DNA of 64,000 nt from Tipula vernalis. Taxonomy: Eukaryota; Arthropoda; Insecta; Diptera; Tipulidae. The stretch's first letter is position 1, and every line of letters begins with the position of its first letter. The stretch spans positions 355,501,448-355,565,447 of the forward strand of contig OY282558.1 of NCBI GenBank assembly GCA_958295665.1. The letters run 5' to 3'. Positions 13,100-24,368 of the stretch are shown piece after piece. The position numbers were made by a program, and so were the translations under genes. The notes below the pieces were generated by a model. It saw only the letters and a list, made by a program, of their open reading frames with translations. It ran no database searches and was not told the DNA's origin.

Positions 13100-13510
13100 G
13101 TTATTATTATTATTATTGGAGGGCCATGCGGGCGATCAGCCACTTCGCACTGCGACCTAAAAGATCTATTGTGCTGGACCCTGCTTAATTATCCGTCCAG
13201 TCAATATTCAGGTTCTTAGTGAACCTGCCAATACTGCCTCGCCCGGTATGTGATACATACTATCTGGGATTATTGCTCTCCCTCCTAGATGTTTACTACA
13301 GCATGTAGTTCCGCTAGAAAGACGGCACCATTGGAACCCAAGGACTTCGAGAGGGTTATTCTACTCCCGTATATTCCTACTCCTGCCCCGTATTCCGTTT
13401 GATTTTACTCTTACGAGTTGCTGGGAATTGCAAATCGCCTGTAGGTCACCGAGCTTTACTACAGGAAGGCTAAATAAAACTGGAGGGTGCCTGTTATCCA
13501 GAGTCCGCAT
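13100..13510 (-). mobile_element. LOA-like LINE 3' end, internally deleted
   Basis: The reverse complement matches the 3' end of the LINE at 19,550-23,400. It shares the last coding block, then the 3' UTR with CACAATAGATCTTTTAGGTC and a (TAA)n tail (13,101-13,120). Upstream, the match jumps near 13,290 from the RNase H start region (equivalent to about 22,490-22,600) straight to the last 180 bp, so about 600 bp are missing. It is inserted in the BEL remnant between the RT and RNase H sides. Confidence 0.85.
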
Positions 13511-14181
13511 CTTTTGGGCTGATTAACCTATCAACCATTCATCCATCGGTATATGCTGTTCCACCTTAGATTAGGGTTTTTTGTCAATGTTTTCTCCTTT
13601 AGCGCCGTACTTTAGCCTGTGTCAAATGGCCAAAAATGTGCCAAGTGGCTTTAGTTACCAGTGGTTGCCACGAGCAGTCAGCGCGTATACTTGCAAATTA
13701 CAGGAACAGGTTACCCCGTACACAATTGTACCCGTCATGCAGCTGCCTAATGATAAGACCAGAACAGCACACGTGACGCGCACCCTACTGGAAGGTTACG
13801 GAGCTGGTAGATTAATCTACTCAACTTTGGTCGCCCCCTCCAATAGACGCCAAACCACCCTTGTGGCTAATTCCGGTATTTCATTTTGAATGATCAACAA
13901 TTCGTTTAATGTTGTAAGTGGTATTTTATCATAATAACCAACCATTGAACTGGAATCTTTACAATCTCCATGATAAGGTAGGAAAATGGAAAATCTGAAT
14001 TCATTGGTGTCTGTTTTTGTCACATGCCCAATTTCTCGTATTCCAACATGAATTCTCGGTATAATTGATGAAATTTGTATTACTGTTGAACTTTCTTTCC
14101 ATTGTTAATAATTTGGTTTAGCGGTAGCATTCGACTAGCCATGTGATTTGGCTGTGTCAATAAATGGCAATTTTGGCACGG

Positions 14182-14423
14182 ATTGGTTTTAGCTGTCTCA
14201 CTTTACAGGCGACGGTGGCAAATTTTGGAAAAGGAAGATTTAATTTGTTTTTAAATTAAAATAGGAATTTAGTAATGTTTATTCAATTGTGTATTATGTT
14301 TGCAAATTTTGGAAAAGGAAGATTTAATGTTTTTTTAATTAAATAAACAGCGATTTTTAGTTATTAATATTTCCACACCATGAAATAAATGGCGCCACTT
14401 TGACTGAGACAGCTAAAACCAAT
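14182..14423. mobile_element. Small palindromic MITE-like element
   Basis: Perfect 19-bp inverted repeats, ATTGGTTTTAGCTGTCTCA at 14,182-14,200 and its complement at 14,405-14,423, enclose about 200 bp without coding. The interior holds a 27-bp direct repeat (cores GCAAATTTTGGAAAAGGAAG at 14,218 and 14,302). It lies within the BEL remnant. The superfamily and target duplication could not be assigned. Confidence 0.65.
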
Positions 14424-15304
14424 GCTAGCCGTATACTATCCATCTTGGTTTCGTGTAGTGGCTCGACAAAAGTATAATTCGTAGTACTCTTCAGTTGGTT
14501 CTAATTTGGCGTTCTCAGTATACCGTCAGTTGAACAACGATTCGTTTACTTCGCTCAGTTCAGTATACATAATGATGAAATGTTTTTTACATTTTCATGT
14601 ATATAATGTCCAGTTAATATTCAACCCAATTTGGTCTTCTGCGCTATCACTAGTTGTAACATTTGTCTTTGTTTCCTGCGATTAATAAATCGATTTGTTT
14701 ATTGGAGGGATGACTGCGATCAGTTAAATATTTGCCTTTTAATTTCTGTATAAAAGAAACATTCCCTGATACCGGTGATACAACTTGGGTTATTGCAAGC
14801 GTAATATGAGCGTTAACCATCAATTGGAACCCTGAATTGAAATATCGTTTTATTACCACTTATGTTTTACCCTTATTCTACCAGACCTTGATTTGATTTA
14901 AGCTTTTTACTACCGATTTAAGCCGAAAATTTCCAACCTTGCATGTTCTGTTTTGTAAGGTCCAATGTATTATATTGAAATAAAGTAGGGCTCTGATTCA
15001 AAATCCAGTAATGCTCGACATGCATTGTCCGACTGAATCCAATATAATCAATAGAACAATAAACGTACTGGTTGGTTGTACAGATTGTTGCACACAAGTT
15101 TTCCCTGTTTCATTGTTGCAGTCTAAGCTATTAGTTCACTCTCCTCATTCCTTTGATTTCCTGATAAAACTGATGGTGTTTGTTGAACTTTTTTGTATTA
15201 ACCTACTTCAGTGAATGATTAAAAATTTGAGTATCAATAGGTAATAGGGAATTATGTCTTCTACGGAAAAACGGCACCTTTCCTTCGATTTACCCAGACT
15301 CAAA

Positions 15305-15960
15305 AAAAAAACTATGTTAGAATGATAAAAAACCGGGTAAATTTAACAAAAATTTGAACAATATACAGCACACAAATATTTTTGTAAAATCTACAAATAA
15401 ACAAAAATATTTATATTTATTACAAAAATTGATGAATAAATATCAAAAATATCTCTGTCAAAGTAATAAAAACTTTATAAAAAGTTAAAATAGTTCATAA
15501 AAGTTTATTTTAAAAATACAAAATATTTTGTTAATCTAAATAAAAATATATAAAAACTTAAATATTATTTTAAAAATTACAAATTACTTGTAACTTTCGA
15601 AAATATTTAAAAAAATATTATAAAACATATTTGTTAAAGTAATTAAAAATCAGTAAAAACTTCAAAATTTTTATACACATTACAATTTTTTGTAAACTTA
15701 ATCATTTTTTTTGTTAATAATACAAGCAATGTTTGCCTAATTATTAAAAAATTTATAAAAAGTTTAATCTTTTTTATATAAATTACAAAATTTTTGTAAA
15801 TTTTTTAAATATTTTAATAAAAATACAAAAGAAATTGTCAACTTAATAAAAGATTGTTTTACAATTGCAAAAGCGCACGATAAATAATACAAAACGAATT
15901 GTAAATCCTTGAAATATATTGATTAAATATAAAATACTTTTATAAATTCAATAAAAGGTT
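15305..15960. repeat. Left subterminal AT-rich repeat region
   Basis: Almost pure A/T with many copies of TTACAAAA, TTTGTAAA and TAAAAACTT variants. It mirrors the region at 23,550-24,360 near the right end. Dense short motifs of this kind near the ends fit transposase-binding subterminal repeats. Confidence 0.5.
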
Positions 15961-15974
15961 TGTTACAATTGATT

Positions 15975-18509
15975 TTATTTTATTAAATAATGCTGTATAA
16001 ACATCCAGACATAGATGGATTCCAATGGGTATTCGAGGTTAAATAAATTAAAACAGCAAAATAAAATGTCGATACATCTTAGTACCGAAAACATTTTATA
16101 CTTGATGTTATCGAAATAAATCATTATTTGTACTGGGTTACACAATGTTCCAGTTATTAAAATCAACCGTTGTATGGATTTATTCCTGCTTAGCTGGAAC
16201 TGCAGTTTTTCCTTCAATTCTTCTGCAGTTGCCCCAATTAAAATAAAACTTTTTTGGGCATCCTGAACGCTAAAGCGTATGTAAAGTTTTTTATTATTTT
16301 CCTGCCGTACTTCTCTCGCCGTTGGTTGCAAGACGTGATGAATTAAATAAAAAAGTATGGCTACTTGTCCTTCTGTGAATAATAAGAAAAATGGAAAAAT
16401 AATTATCAATCAGTTTTATATTAGGTTAAATAATTAACAAAGTAAATCTTTAATTTACCTAATATTATTTAATTTTCCTAATATTGTTTTAGTTTTGAAA
16501 TTTGGGCTAATGATTTGACTTACTTTCATTGTAATTATCTCTCGATTTAAGGACCGAAAGTAAATTCAGGTCTGCCGCTCCTTTCACCTTTTCCTACAAT
16601 ATTTGAATTATTTTTGGTAAAAATAATTGATGTTTTTAATTAGTATATATTCCGAAATAATTCTTTTTGTTTAATAAGCTTACCAATTTATAACCTAGAG
16701 GTTTCTTGTATTGTGGCCATATGGTTAAAATTTCTTCTGTCGAGACTGCGTTTTTTATGGATTTGATCCTGAAACCATAAGTGTTGCTCCAATGGTTTTC
16801 CAGTTCTGCCCAAGTACTGTCGCTTCTTAATGCTTGGATGCTTTCCTGACAGTTGTCCTCCTGATTTTCTGGGAATTAGATAATTAGAGAAATGTATTTG
16901 TTTATAATAAATAAATAAATAAATAATAAATGAACTATATTTAATAAATTAATTGATTATTTCATATTTTTATAAATCATTACATACCTGTGGTCGATCC
17001 ATTATTCAATTCGGTTTCGTCGGCGACTGGTAATGGCTTCTTTGGTAACACCCCAACATTCCGTAATTTTCGGATTTTATTGAAATATTTTGCATAGACT
17101 TTGCCTATTGGGGCTTTTCCCGGCTGTTTAAAGAAGTATATCACCTGGATAAATATAAATATAAAAATGGAAAATATTTTTTTAGTTTGCCGCATCACAT
17201 TTAAGGGATATTTTTTTAAATTCTTACTTTACTTTCCGTTTAGAACTCTACAACGATTTTATCCGCAATCGTTTCTGCCAATCCTACCGACATTTTTATA
17301 TTACATTTAATCAAAAAATGTATAATTAGGTCAACTACCATTGAACGATGGCCGTCATTAAGGTTATTATTTGTGTTATAGTATTTTATTATGTATTGCC
17401 CGTCAATGGTTTCTTTTAAAATATTCATGACATTTACTGTATCCAGGTTTCGTTCGGAGCTAATTGGCGTTAAATTGGTAGACATACTGCTTAATTCCGA
17501 ACTTACTGTTGAAGCAATGGCAATCCATTCTTTGTACTTCGAATTAAATTTTACTTGTGTTCCGAATCCAAAATTATTGAAAAATTGTTGTTTATAATCC
17601 CCAAGTACCCGTAAGGATGAAATATCCATATCTACTTCTAAATACATGGAAAACAATTTTTACAAATTATTTGTTACAATTATAACCGACCAACGAAAAT
17701 GCGTTAAAATAAACTTTTGCTCACCAATACATTTTGGAAACATTGATTCCAAACCCCAAGAGTTTAGCAATTTTTTAAGTTCCGTTTGCCCATTGTTTAT
17801 TAGAAATGAGGATGTTGAAGCTTCTGATGTTGTATAATAATGTCTTAACCGACTGGTACCTATTATTTGTGCAACCTGGTATAAGTGATTTTCTGGAAAT
17901 TTTGAAAATAACACATTATACTCACATTAATTTTTTGCCAGATACTAATTTGATGCTTTAATTTGAATTGGGTTCCAATGGGTAGTTCGTGTTCCTTAAA
18001 AAATAAATCCCAATGATTTGATTCCAAGTAAAGTAAAGTTTCAAAATCAATGTCAGACTCTAAAAATAAAAACCGTTTCAAAAATTATAAAACAAGCTCA
18101 AGTAAAAAAGTGTGCATTAATTTCATGACATCTTTTGAAAATTATATTAATAAATAATAATAAAAGCATTTTTAATGGGCGATAAAAAAAAATAAAATTT
18201 ACTGTGATACCAATATTCGCATTAAAATTAATTGATTTCTTAATTTTGAACAGTATATTTGTGATAGAAATAAAATTAAATAAAAAATATGTATAACTAT
18301 TGTAATATCACACGAAGGAGCACATTTTTTATGAAATACTTCCAATGAAGATTCATGGACATGCTATTGCACAAATAACTTATATTTAATTAACTAAAAC
18401 TATCAAATAAAAATGGTATACATTTAATTTACCTTTTAGTGCTCTTACAATTTCGTATTTTTTTTAAAACTTCTTTAGTTATTCTAATTTTTATTAGGAA
18501 TTCCTCCAT
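15975..18509 (-). pseudogene. Eight-exon gene with two SAM-like domains (SAMD3-like family), one nonsense codon
   Basis: Exons (minus): 18,433-18,509 with the start M-E-E-F, 17,926-18,059, 17,725-17,892, 17,228-17,637, 16,988-17,144, 16,684-16,868, 16,524-16,593 and 15,975-16,372, all with GT..AG borders. Exons 1-2 form a SAM-like unit ending G-T-Q-F-K-L-K-H-Q-I-S-I-W. Exons 3-4 form a second one ending G-T-Q-V-K-F. Exon 4 then has R-S-M-V-V-D-L-I-I-H. Exon 6 has W-A-E-L-E-N-H-W followed by W-P-Q-Y-K-K-P-L-G-Y. Exon 8 has I-Y-V-W-M-F-I-Q. This layout matches an abundant insect family related to SAMD3-like proteins, usually uncharacterised. In exon 4 a CAA-to-TAA-type stop lies at 17,240-17,242; otherwise the frame is open. 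It is the only gene of the 15.3-24.4 kb transposon. Confidence 0.65.
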
Positions 18510-18807
18510 AATAATAATTAATAATTATATAATAATTAATTAATTAATTGAACTAAACCACTTGTTCACTTTCAGTTTTTATTTTTTTACACTCGCACTT
18601 TAATTATACATATATGTATACGTTGTAATAACTTATAACAGTAAAACAACAACACTCCAAAACTTGTCTCGCTAATATGGTGTTTATTCATTCACTGATA
18701 AATTAGAACTGACTCATATTTAAGGATCCAACATTATTATTAGTGATAAAAATAATATTAAAGACAACAAAAAACTATCTATTTAACAAAAAATTGTATT
18801 TTTTCAA

Positions 18808-19090
18808 AAAAATTACAAAAGTTTGGTAATTATTAAAAAAAAATTATTAATTCCACAAATCAAATTGTCTACTTTACAAAATATTTGTTTAAATGAAAAA
18901 GGTCATTACAAAATGTATTTAATTTTTATACATTTTATAAAACGATTTCGCGATAAATATGACAATTTTTTTTTTGTAAATTGTACAAAAATACTGAAAT
19001 ATTTATAATAATTTAATCATATTTAAAAAAAATGACGCCAAATTTCAAATACTCGGACAAGAACGGCTATATTTCGCCATAAAGTGAATA
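18808..19090. repeat. Direct copy of the 23,565-23,855 AT-rich repeat
   Basis: From ATTACAAAAGTTTGGTAATT onward, this stretch parallels 23,570 onward (ATTACAGAAGTTTTGTAATT). Both share AAATTGTCTACTTTA, AAACGATTTCGC and TTGTAAATTGTACAAAAATA. The similarity fades past a TATTTCG at about 19,080 and 23,825. The two copies bracket the LINE insertion at 19.55-23.40 kb. Confidence 0.75.
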
Positions 19091-19725
19091 TACAATAAAA
19101 CTGAAATATATTAATGTATGTACGTTCAAAAAGATGATGAAAACGTACTTGCAACATTACTTTAAGTTAATAATATAAATTAGTTCAATTATCTAAACAC
19201 TTTGTCATTTGTTCGGAAATAATTGTTGTTTAATGGACCATTTTACTTGGAAACATATTGGAAAAAATCCAAATTTTAATGAAATAATATGTAAAAAAAG
19301 TAAGCGAACATTTTAATAGTGTTTTGGACGTTATGTACCAATTTAGGCTAAGTTTCGAGCATGCCTTTTAATTTTTTACTATTTAGTTTTACCGTAACAC
19401 AGAAGCACTATTGCAAAAAACAATTTCGCACCATTTCAATTAAACCCGTTTCCGGAAGGTGGAAAGTGGTAAATTTTTTTTCAACACAAAAGATCTCACC
19501 TGGGTGTAATAATTCCAATGAAAATCTTTAGCTGTACTTATTATAAATATAGGGTGAGGAGAAGGCGGGAAAGGGAGAGGAAGGCGTCAGGGGTTCCGCA
19601 GGGGAAGGCCTCACAAGGACTCCTCCCGTGCAATACACTGGTTAGGCCTGGAGGCTCTCAGGCAGCGGGGGCCAGCAGAACGGCGTTGGAGGACACTGGT
19701 CAGCCATCGGCCGGACAAAGAAAGC

Positions 19726-20831
19726 ATGCGGGTGGTGGCGGTGCTGAAAAGGAGGCTGAGCAGGGCCTTCGGTGAAGTAAAGGCACACATCGCCTGCCTG
19801 CAGATAAACCTGCATCATGCAAAGGCGTCTTCGGACGTCCTTTGTCGCAGGTTTATCTGCCAAAACATTGGCATGGCTCTAATCCAGGAGCCATGGGTGA
19901 TTGGTAACCAGATTAGAGGTATTACAAATCAAGTGGGTAAGTTAATTTATCATAACGGAACTCAGAGTCCAAGAGCGGCTGTGTTGGCCAGTTCGCAAAT
20001 TAATTTTATTCCCATTTCAGAGTTCATCTCCAGGGACTTGGTTGCAGTAATGGTGGAGGTTCTGGGTGAAAGAGGCAAACAGGAGGCTATAATGGCCTCC
20101 GCCTACTTTCCTGGAGACTCAGAGTTAATACCTCCACTTGAAGTTAGGCGGCTCATAGCTCATTGCAAACGCAATGGTTGGCCTACCTGATAGGATGCGA
20201 TGCAAACGCGCACCACACGGTGTGGGGTAGCACGGACATCAATAACAGGGGTGAGTGCCTTTTTGAATTTCTGATCTCAAATAATGTAGACATTGTCAAT
20301 AGGGGAAGGAAACCTACTTTTATAAATGCGATTAGGCAAGAGGTCCTAGATCTGACACTTGCTAGTCCGCATTTCAGCGACTTGGTCAAAAACTGGCATG
20401 TGTCTGAAGAGGCCTCATTATCGGATCACTTGCACATCAGATTCGATTTGGCGGCTGAGACCATGCAGCGGCAGGAAATCAGAATTTCAAAACTGACCGA
20501 CTGGGACTCTTATAGAGTCTCACTCGAATCAGAAATGCCCTCGGTTGTGGGGAACATAGAGTCTCCAGAGGATTTGGAGATCTGTTCAAACCAGCTGCAT
20601 AATTCTATACACTTGGCTTACGAGAACAGCTGCCCAGTTAAGCGAAGAGAGACCACAAAGATGGTCCCTTGGTGGAACGGGACGCTGGGTAAACTGAGGA
20701 AAAAATCGAGAAGATTATTTAACAAGGCTAAACGCACCGGTGAATGGGGCGAGTATAAGATGGCCTTCAGGAATCAGGGATCATTCAAATGGTTTAGGAC
20801 TTCTCCAGAAGCAAGATGGGGGGTTCACTGA
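19726..20831 (+). pseudogene. LINE ORF2: AP-like endonuclease domain and linker
   Basis: The N-terminus has the typical L-Q-I-N-L-H-H-A-K block, then A-L-I-Q-E-P-W (catalytic glutamate region). After a frameshift near 20,180 come G-C-D-A-N-A-H-H-T-V-W-G-S, D-L-T-L-A-S and S-D-H-L-H-I, the usual D-x-N-A-H-H, D-x-T and S-D-H motifs of LINE endonucleases. This domain nicks the target DNA to prime reverse transcription. The frame then runs to 20,831 through the basic linker before the RT. Except for the frameshift, all catalytic motifs are intact. Confidence 0.9.
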
Positions 20832-22337
20832 AAACCGGAAGGAAACCTTAGAGGTACTGCTAGAGACCCACTTTCCGGATTCAGTAGTGGTAGGAGCCCA
20901 AGAGAACTCATATGATCCTTCGAGTGAGGTGGCCTATTCGCCTCACAGTAGGATCTGGAGTCTCTCTGGGAAAATTTTCACACCCAGCAAGGTTCGATGG
21001 GCTATTGGGTCTTTCAAACCTTTCAAATCCGCTGGAGGGGATGGTATCTTTCCAGCTTTACTTCAAAAAGGTATTGAGGAAATACTCCCCAGCTTGATCC
21101 AGATGTTTCGGGCAAGTTATGCTTTTAATTATATTCCGAAACTGTGGAGGAAAGTAAATGTGGTCTTTATACCAAAGGGCGGGGGTCGTCCAGACACCCA
21201 GGCCAAGGCATATCGGCCAATTAGCCTCACATCGTTTCTTTTGAAGACGATGGAAAAAATCCTGGACTATGAAATAAGAAGTGAGGTCCTTGGAAAGAAT
21301 CTGCTGCATCGGGACCAGTTTGCGTATCAAACTGGTAAATCCACGGTTATGGCCCTTAGCGGGCTAGTCACGAGGATTGAAAAAGCAGTGACATATGAAG
21401 AAATTGCCCTTTGTGCCTTTGTGGACATTGAGGGGGCGTTTGATAATACCTCCTATGGATCTATAGAGAGGGCAGCAATGGGAAAAAGGGTTCCATTTCC
21501 ACAATTAGGTGGATCCGTTCCATGCTGGAACATCGTGAGATTACTGCCAGACTAGGTGGCGAATCAGTAACCATCAAGGCCGTAAAGGGCTGTCCCCAAG
21601 GAGGCGTACTATCTCCTATTTTGTGGTCATTGGTTATTGACAGACTACTGGTCCTTCTGAGTAGCCATGGGTTTGATGTCCAGGGCTATGCGGATGATGT
21701 GGCTATCATAATCAGAGGCAAGTTTGATGAGGTCATTTCTGATCGCATGCAAAATGCACTCAATATAATATGGCAGTGGTGTTACCAGGAAGGGCTCAGT
21801 GTCAGTCCAAGCAAAACTATCATTGTTCCTTTTACGAGGAGGACAAAGCTTGCGCTTACAGCTCCCTCGTTAAACGGTACTACTGTTCCTTTTTCCAGCG
21901 AGGTTAAATATCTAGGGGTTATCCTAGATCAAAGACTGAACTGGAACCAACATTTGTTGAAAGTTCAAAATAGAGCCATCAAGGCTCTCTGGGCCTGTCA
22001 AAGACACTATGGGCGTACTTGGGGACTACAACCAAAAATGATCTACTGGTCATTTCTTACAATCATTAGGCCTATGGTCACCTACGCATCGGTTGTATGG
22101 TGGCCTAAAACTGAGCAGAAGACAACGCAAACCTTATTGAATAAGGTTCAGCGTGTAGCCTGCATCGGTGTTACGGGCTCAATGAAGTCATGTCCAACCG
22201 CGGGGGTGGAGACACTTCTAGGACTGACACCGTTACACCTGCATATTAAAAAGGATGCTGCAATTATGGCCCTGAAAATGCAGGCGAAAGGAAATATCAA
22301 GCCAGGCAATATGGTGGGTCATATGGAAATCCTTTAG
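20800..22337 (+). pseudogene. LINE ORF2: reverse transcriptase domain
   Basis: Two frames. The first (to 21,555) has F-K-S-A-G-G-D-G-I, A-Y-R-P-I-S-L-T-S and the motif-A aspartate in F-V-D-I-E-G-A-F-D-N. After a frameshift near 21,510 the second has K-G-C-P-Q-G-G-V-L-S-P and the catalytic G-Y-A-D-D-V-A-I-I, then L-G-V-I-L-D in the thumb-side region. It ends at an in-frame TAG at 22,335-22,337 that separates it from RNase H in the same frame. Motif order and spacing are complete, so the domain is lost only through recent point lesions. Confidence 0.92.
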
Positions 22338-23309
22338 GAATTTCAGACAGACCCTACAATAGGAATGCCTTCCGACTGTATGCCAGATAAACTGGACTTC
22401 CACAAACCATTCTGTGTTAGGTTACCTGACCGGGATGTGTGGAGGGCAGGTGGACCATCATTTGAGCGAGGGTCCATGGTATGGTTTACAGATGGATCAA
22501 AAACGGAAGATGGGGCGGGGATAGGAATACACGGGAGTGGCACTACCCTCTCGAAGTCCTTGGGTACCAATGCTACCGTTTTTCAAGCAGAAGTACATGC
22601 TATAGAACTTTGCGCTAGGATAGGCATAGCAAAAGGCCTAAACGATGCGAAGATTTATATTGTATCAGACAGCCAATCAGCCTTAAAAGCTCTTAGGTCT
22701 TGTACCGTTGAGTCAAGGCTGGTATGGGATTGTCTTAAGGTTATTAAACATCTGGCAGGCTCAAATAAGGTAACACTTATGTGGGTGCCAGGTCATACTG
22801 GAATCGAAGGAAACGAGGCAGCTGATGGCCTCGCCCGTGAGGGTTCTGCCTCTCCATTTTTTGGACCAGAACCCTTCTGCAGTGTCACTAAGGGACACCT
22901 TAGAGCAGCGGTAAAACGCTGGGAGGATGTTCAAAAGTCCTCCTACTGGCGCAGAATTCCAGGTTTACGGCAGGCGAAGAAATGTATATCACCTTCGTCT
23001 GTCAGGGTTAAGGAGTGTCTTGAACTTAGGAAACCTGAGTTGAGGCTGCTTACTGGCTTCCTTACAGGTCATGTCCCCTTAAGGTATCACCTTAAGAAGA
23101 TGGGCCTAAGTACGACAGATGGATGCCGCTTCTGCGGTCTGGAAGCGGAATCAGCGGAACATGTTCTGTGCCATTGCCCAGCCATTTTCCAGCAAAGACT
23201 GCAACATCTAGGAGGGAGAACAATGAGCCCGGATAGTATGTATCTTGTACCGGCCAGTAGTATTATCAGATTCATTAAGAGCCTGAATATTGACTGGACG
23301 GATAATTAA
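22338..23309 (+). pseudogene. LINE ORF2: RNase H domain and C-terminal zinc motif
   Basis: In frame with the upstream RT half across the TAG. RNase H catalytic motifs are visible as F-T-D-G-S-K, A-E-V-H-A-I-E, S-D-S-Q-S-A and G-N-E-A-A-D, with V-P-G-H-T-G between the last two. The C-terminus carries C-R-F-C-G-L-E-A-E-S-A-E-H-V-L-C-H-C, the C-x2-C..H..C motif found after RNase H in this LINE group. The stop TAA is at 23,307. The 3' UTR of about 70 bp and the TAA-repeat tail follow directly. Confidence 0.93.
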
Positions 23310-23564
23310 GTAGGGTCCAGCACAATAGATCTTTTAGGTCGCGGTGCGAGGTGGCTTATCGCCCACATGGCCCTCCGGTTAATAATAATAATAATATTAT
23401 AACTATATCATTTTCTATTTGAATTTGTTGAAAAACCCAAAATAATCTAACATTATTAATCTTTCGCTACACAGAATCAAATCATCTTGAAAATTTGAAA
23501 TTGTAACGATAAAAAGTTGAATATTAAATAAAAATCGAAAAGGTAGATTTTACAAAAAAATTTG

Positions 23565-24368
23565 TAAAAAATTACAGAAGTTTTGTAATTAATAAAAAAA
23601 ATTATTAATTAACAAATAAATTACACAAATAAAATTGTCTACTTTATAAAAGATTTCTTCAAATGAAAAACGTATGTAAAATGTATTTAATTTTTTTAAA
23701 TTTTACAAAACGATTTCGCAATAAATATGATAATTTGTTTTGTAAATTGTACAAAAATACTGAAATATTTACAACAATTTAGTCATATTTAATGACATCA
23801 CATTTAATGTTAAGACATGAAGTGCTATTTCGTTGGAACAATGACTCATGTTAAGAAAAATATCAAAAGATAAATAAATTCTATAAAATGCTTTGTCTGA
23901 AAAACAAAATTTATTGGAACTAATAATATTTTTTTATATTATTTACAAAATTTCATGATTTTCCATTTTAAATTATATAAAATATTTTGTAGAGTGTTTT
24001 TTTTAAGCCCATTTTCATACTCGTATGTAATAATAATAAAAATTTTGTTTATATTATTTCTAATTTTGTGAAGATAATAAAATTTTTAATTAAATGAAAT
24101 AAAACCCAGGTAAAATTAAAAATAAAATTATAAATTTAAGAAAAATATTTTGTGTTTATTATTAATGGAAAAAAAAAATATATTTTACACAATCAACAAA
24201 AAAAATCTATATAATATACAAAATTTTATCATATTATTAATTTTTTTACTAATTTTTAAAATTTTTGTGTGTTAATTATTAATTCAATGTTAATTTTACA
24301 AATTTATTTTGTAGGGTATTTTACAAAACGATTTTGTAAATTTTACCACTAAAATTTCTTTGAGTGGG
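23565..24368. repeat. Right subterminal AT-rich repeat region
   Basis: AT-rich DNA with repeated TTTTGTAAA/TTTACAAAA motifs, for example TTTTACAAAACGATTTTGTA near 24,322, ending at the GAGTGGG terminus. Counterpart of the left subterminal region. No coding seen. Confidence 0.5.

Larger units (their letters stand above)
12660..15292 (-). mobile_element. BEL/Pao retrotransposon remnant, pol side
   Basis: The minus strand shows, in pol order, a protease core near 15,020 where the usual D-S/T-G has become L-L-D-F-E-S-E. Next comes the post-protease segment Q-I-D-L-L-I-A-G-N (14,650-14,859), where the family has I-D-x-L-I-G-A-D. An RT N-terminal relic with F-L-P-Y-H and T-L-N-E-L-L follows at 13,817-14,023, and then the RNase-H-side block W-H-F-I-P-I-F-K-N-P-A-D-Y-A (12,664-12,948), the BEL W-x-x-V-P-T-x-x-N-P-A-D motif. 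A LINE scrap and a MITE interrupt it. Its gag side lies at 24,369-25,090, beyond the element inserted at 15,293. LTRs and integrase were not found. Confidence 0.7.
19550..23400 (+). mobile_element. Nearly complete LOA-like LINE (5'-truncated), dead
   Basis: One element with AP endonuclease, reverse transcriptase, RNase H, a C-terminal C-x2-C-x7-H-x4-C motif and a (TAA)n tail. The presence of both endonuclease and RNase H plus a TAA tail points to the I/LOA group. Base composition rises sharply to near-even GC at 19,553, the probable 5' boundary. ORF1 is absent apart from an open, glycine-rich stretch at 19,553-19,775, so the copy is 5' truncated. ORF2 has three frameshifts (about 20,180, 20,800 and 21,510) and one in-frame TAG (22,335). 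The A/T-rich flanks gave no clear target duplication. Confidence 0.9.
15293..24368. mobile_element. 9.1-kb TIR transposon (CACTA/CMC-like) with SAM-type gene
   Basis: The left end reads CCCAGACTCAAA (15,293-15,304). The right end, read inward on the minus strand, is CCCACTCAAAG (24,368 inward). Both ends run into several hundred bases dense in TTTGTAAA/TTTACAAA motifs. The boundary is supported by the interrupted BEL element: zinc-knuckle coding stops at 24,369 and can be resumed at 15,292. The flanking triplets TTA and ATA may be a mutated 3-bp target duplication. It carries an eight-exon gene (15,975-18,509) and a later LINE insertion. No transposase was seen, so it may be non-autonomous or deleted. 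The CMC label rests on C-A-C-T-like termini and on gene sharing with the element at 30.4-35.4 kb. Confidence 0.6.

Noticed and set aside
13581..13889. 102-aa plus-strand open frame
   Set aside because: It is antisense to the BEL reverse-transcriptase relic, which explains the sequence better on the minus strand.
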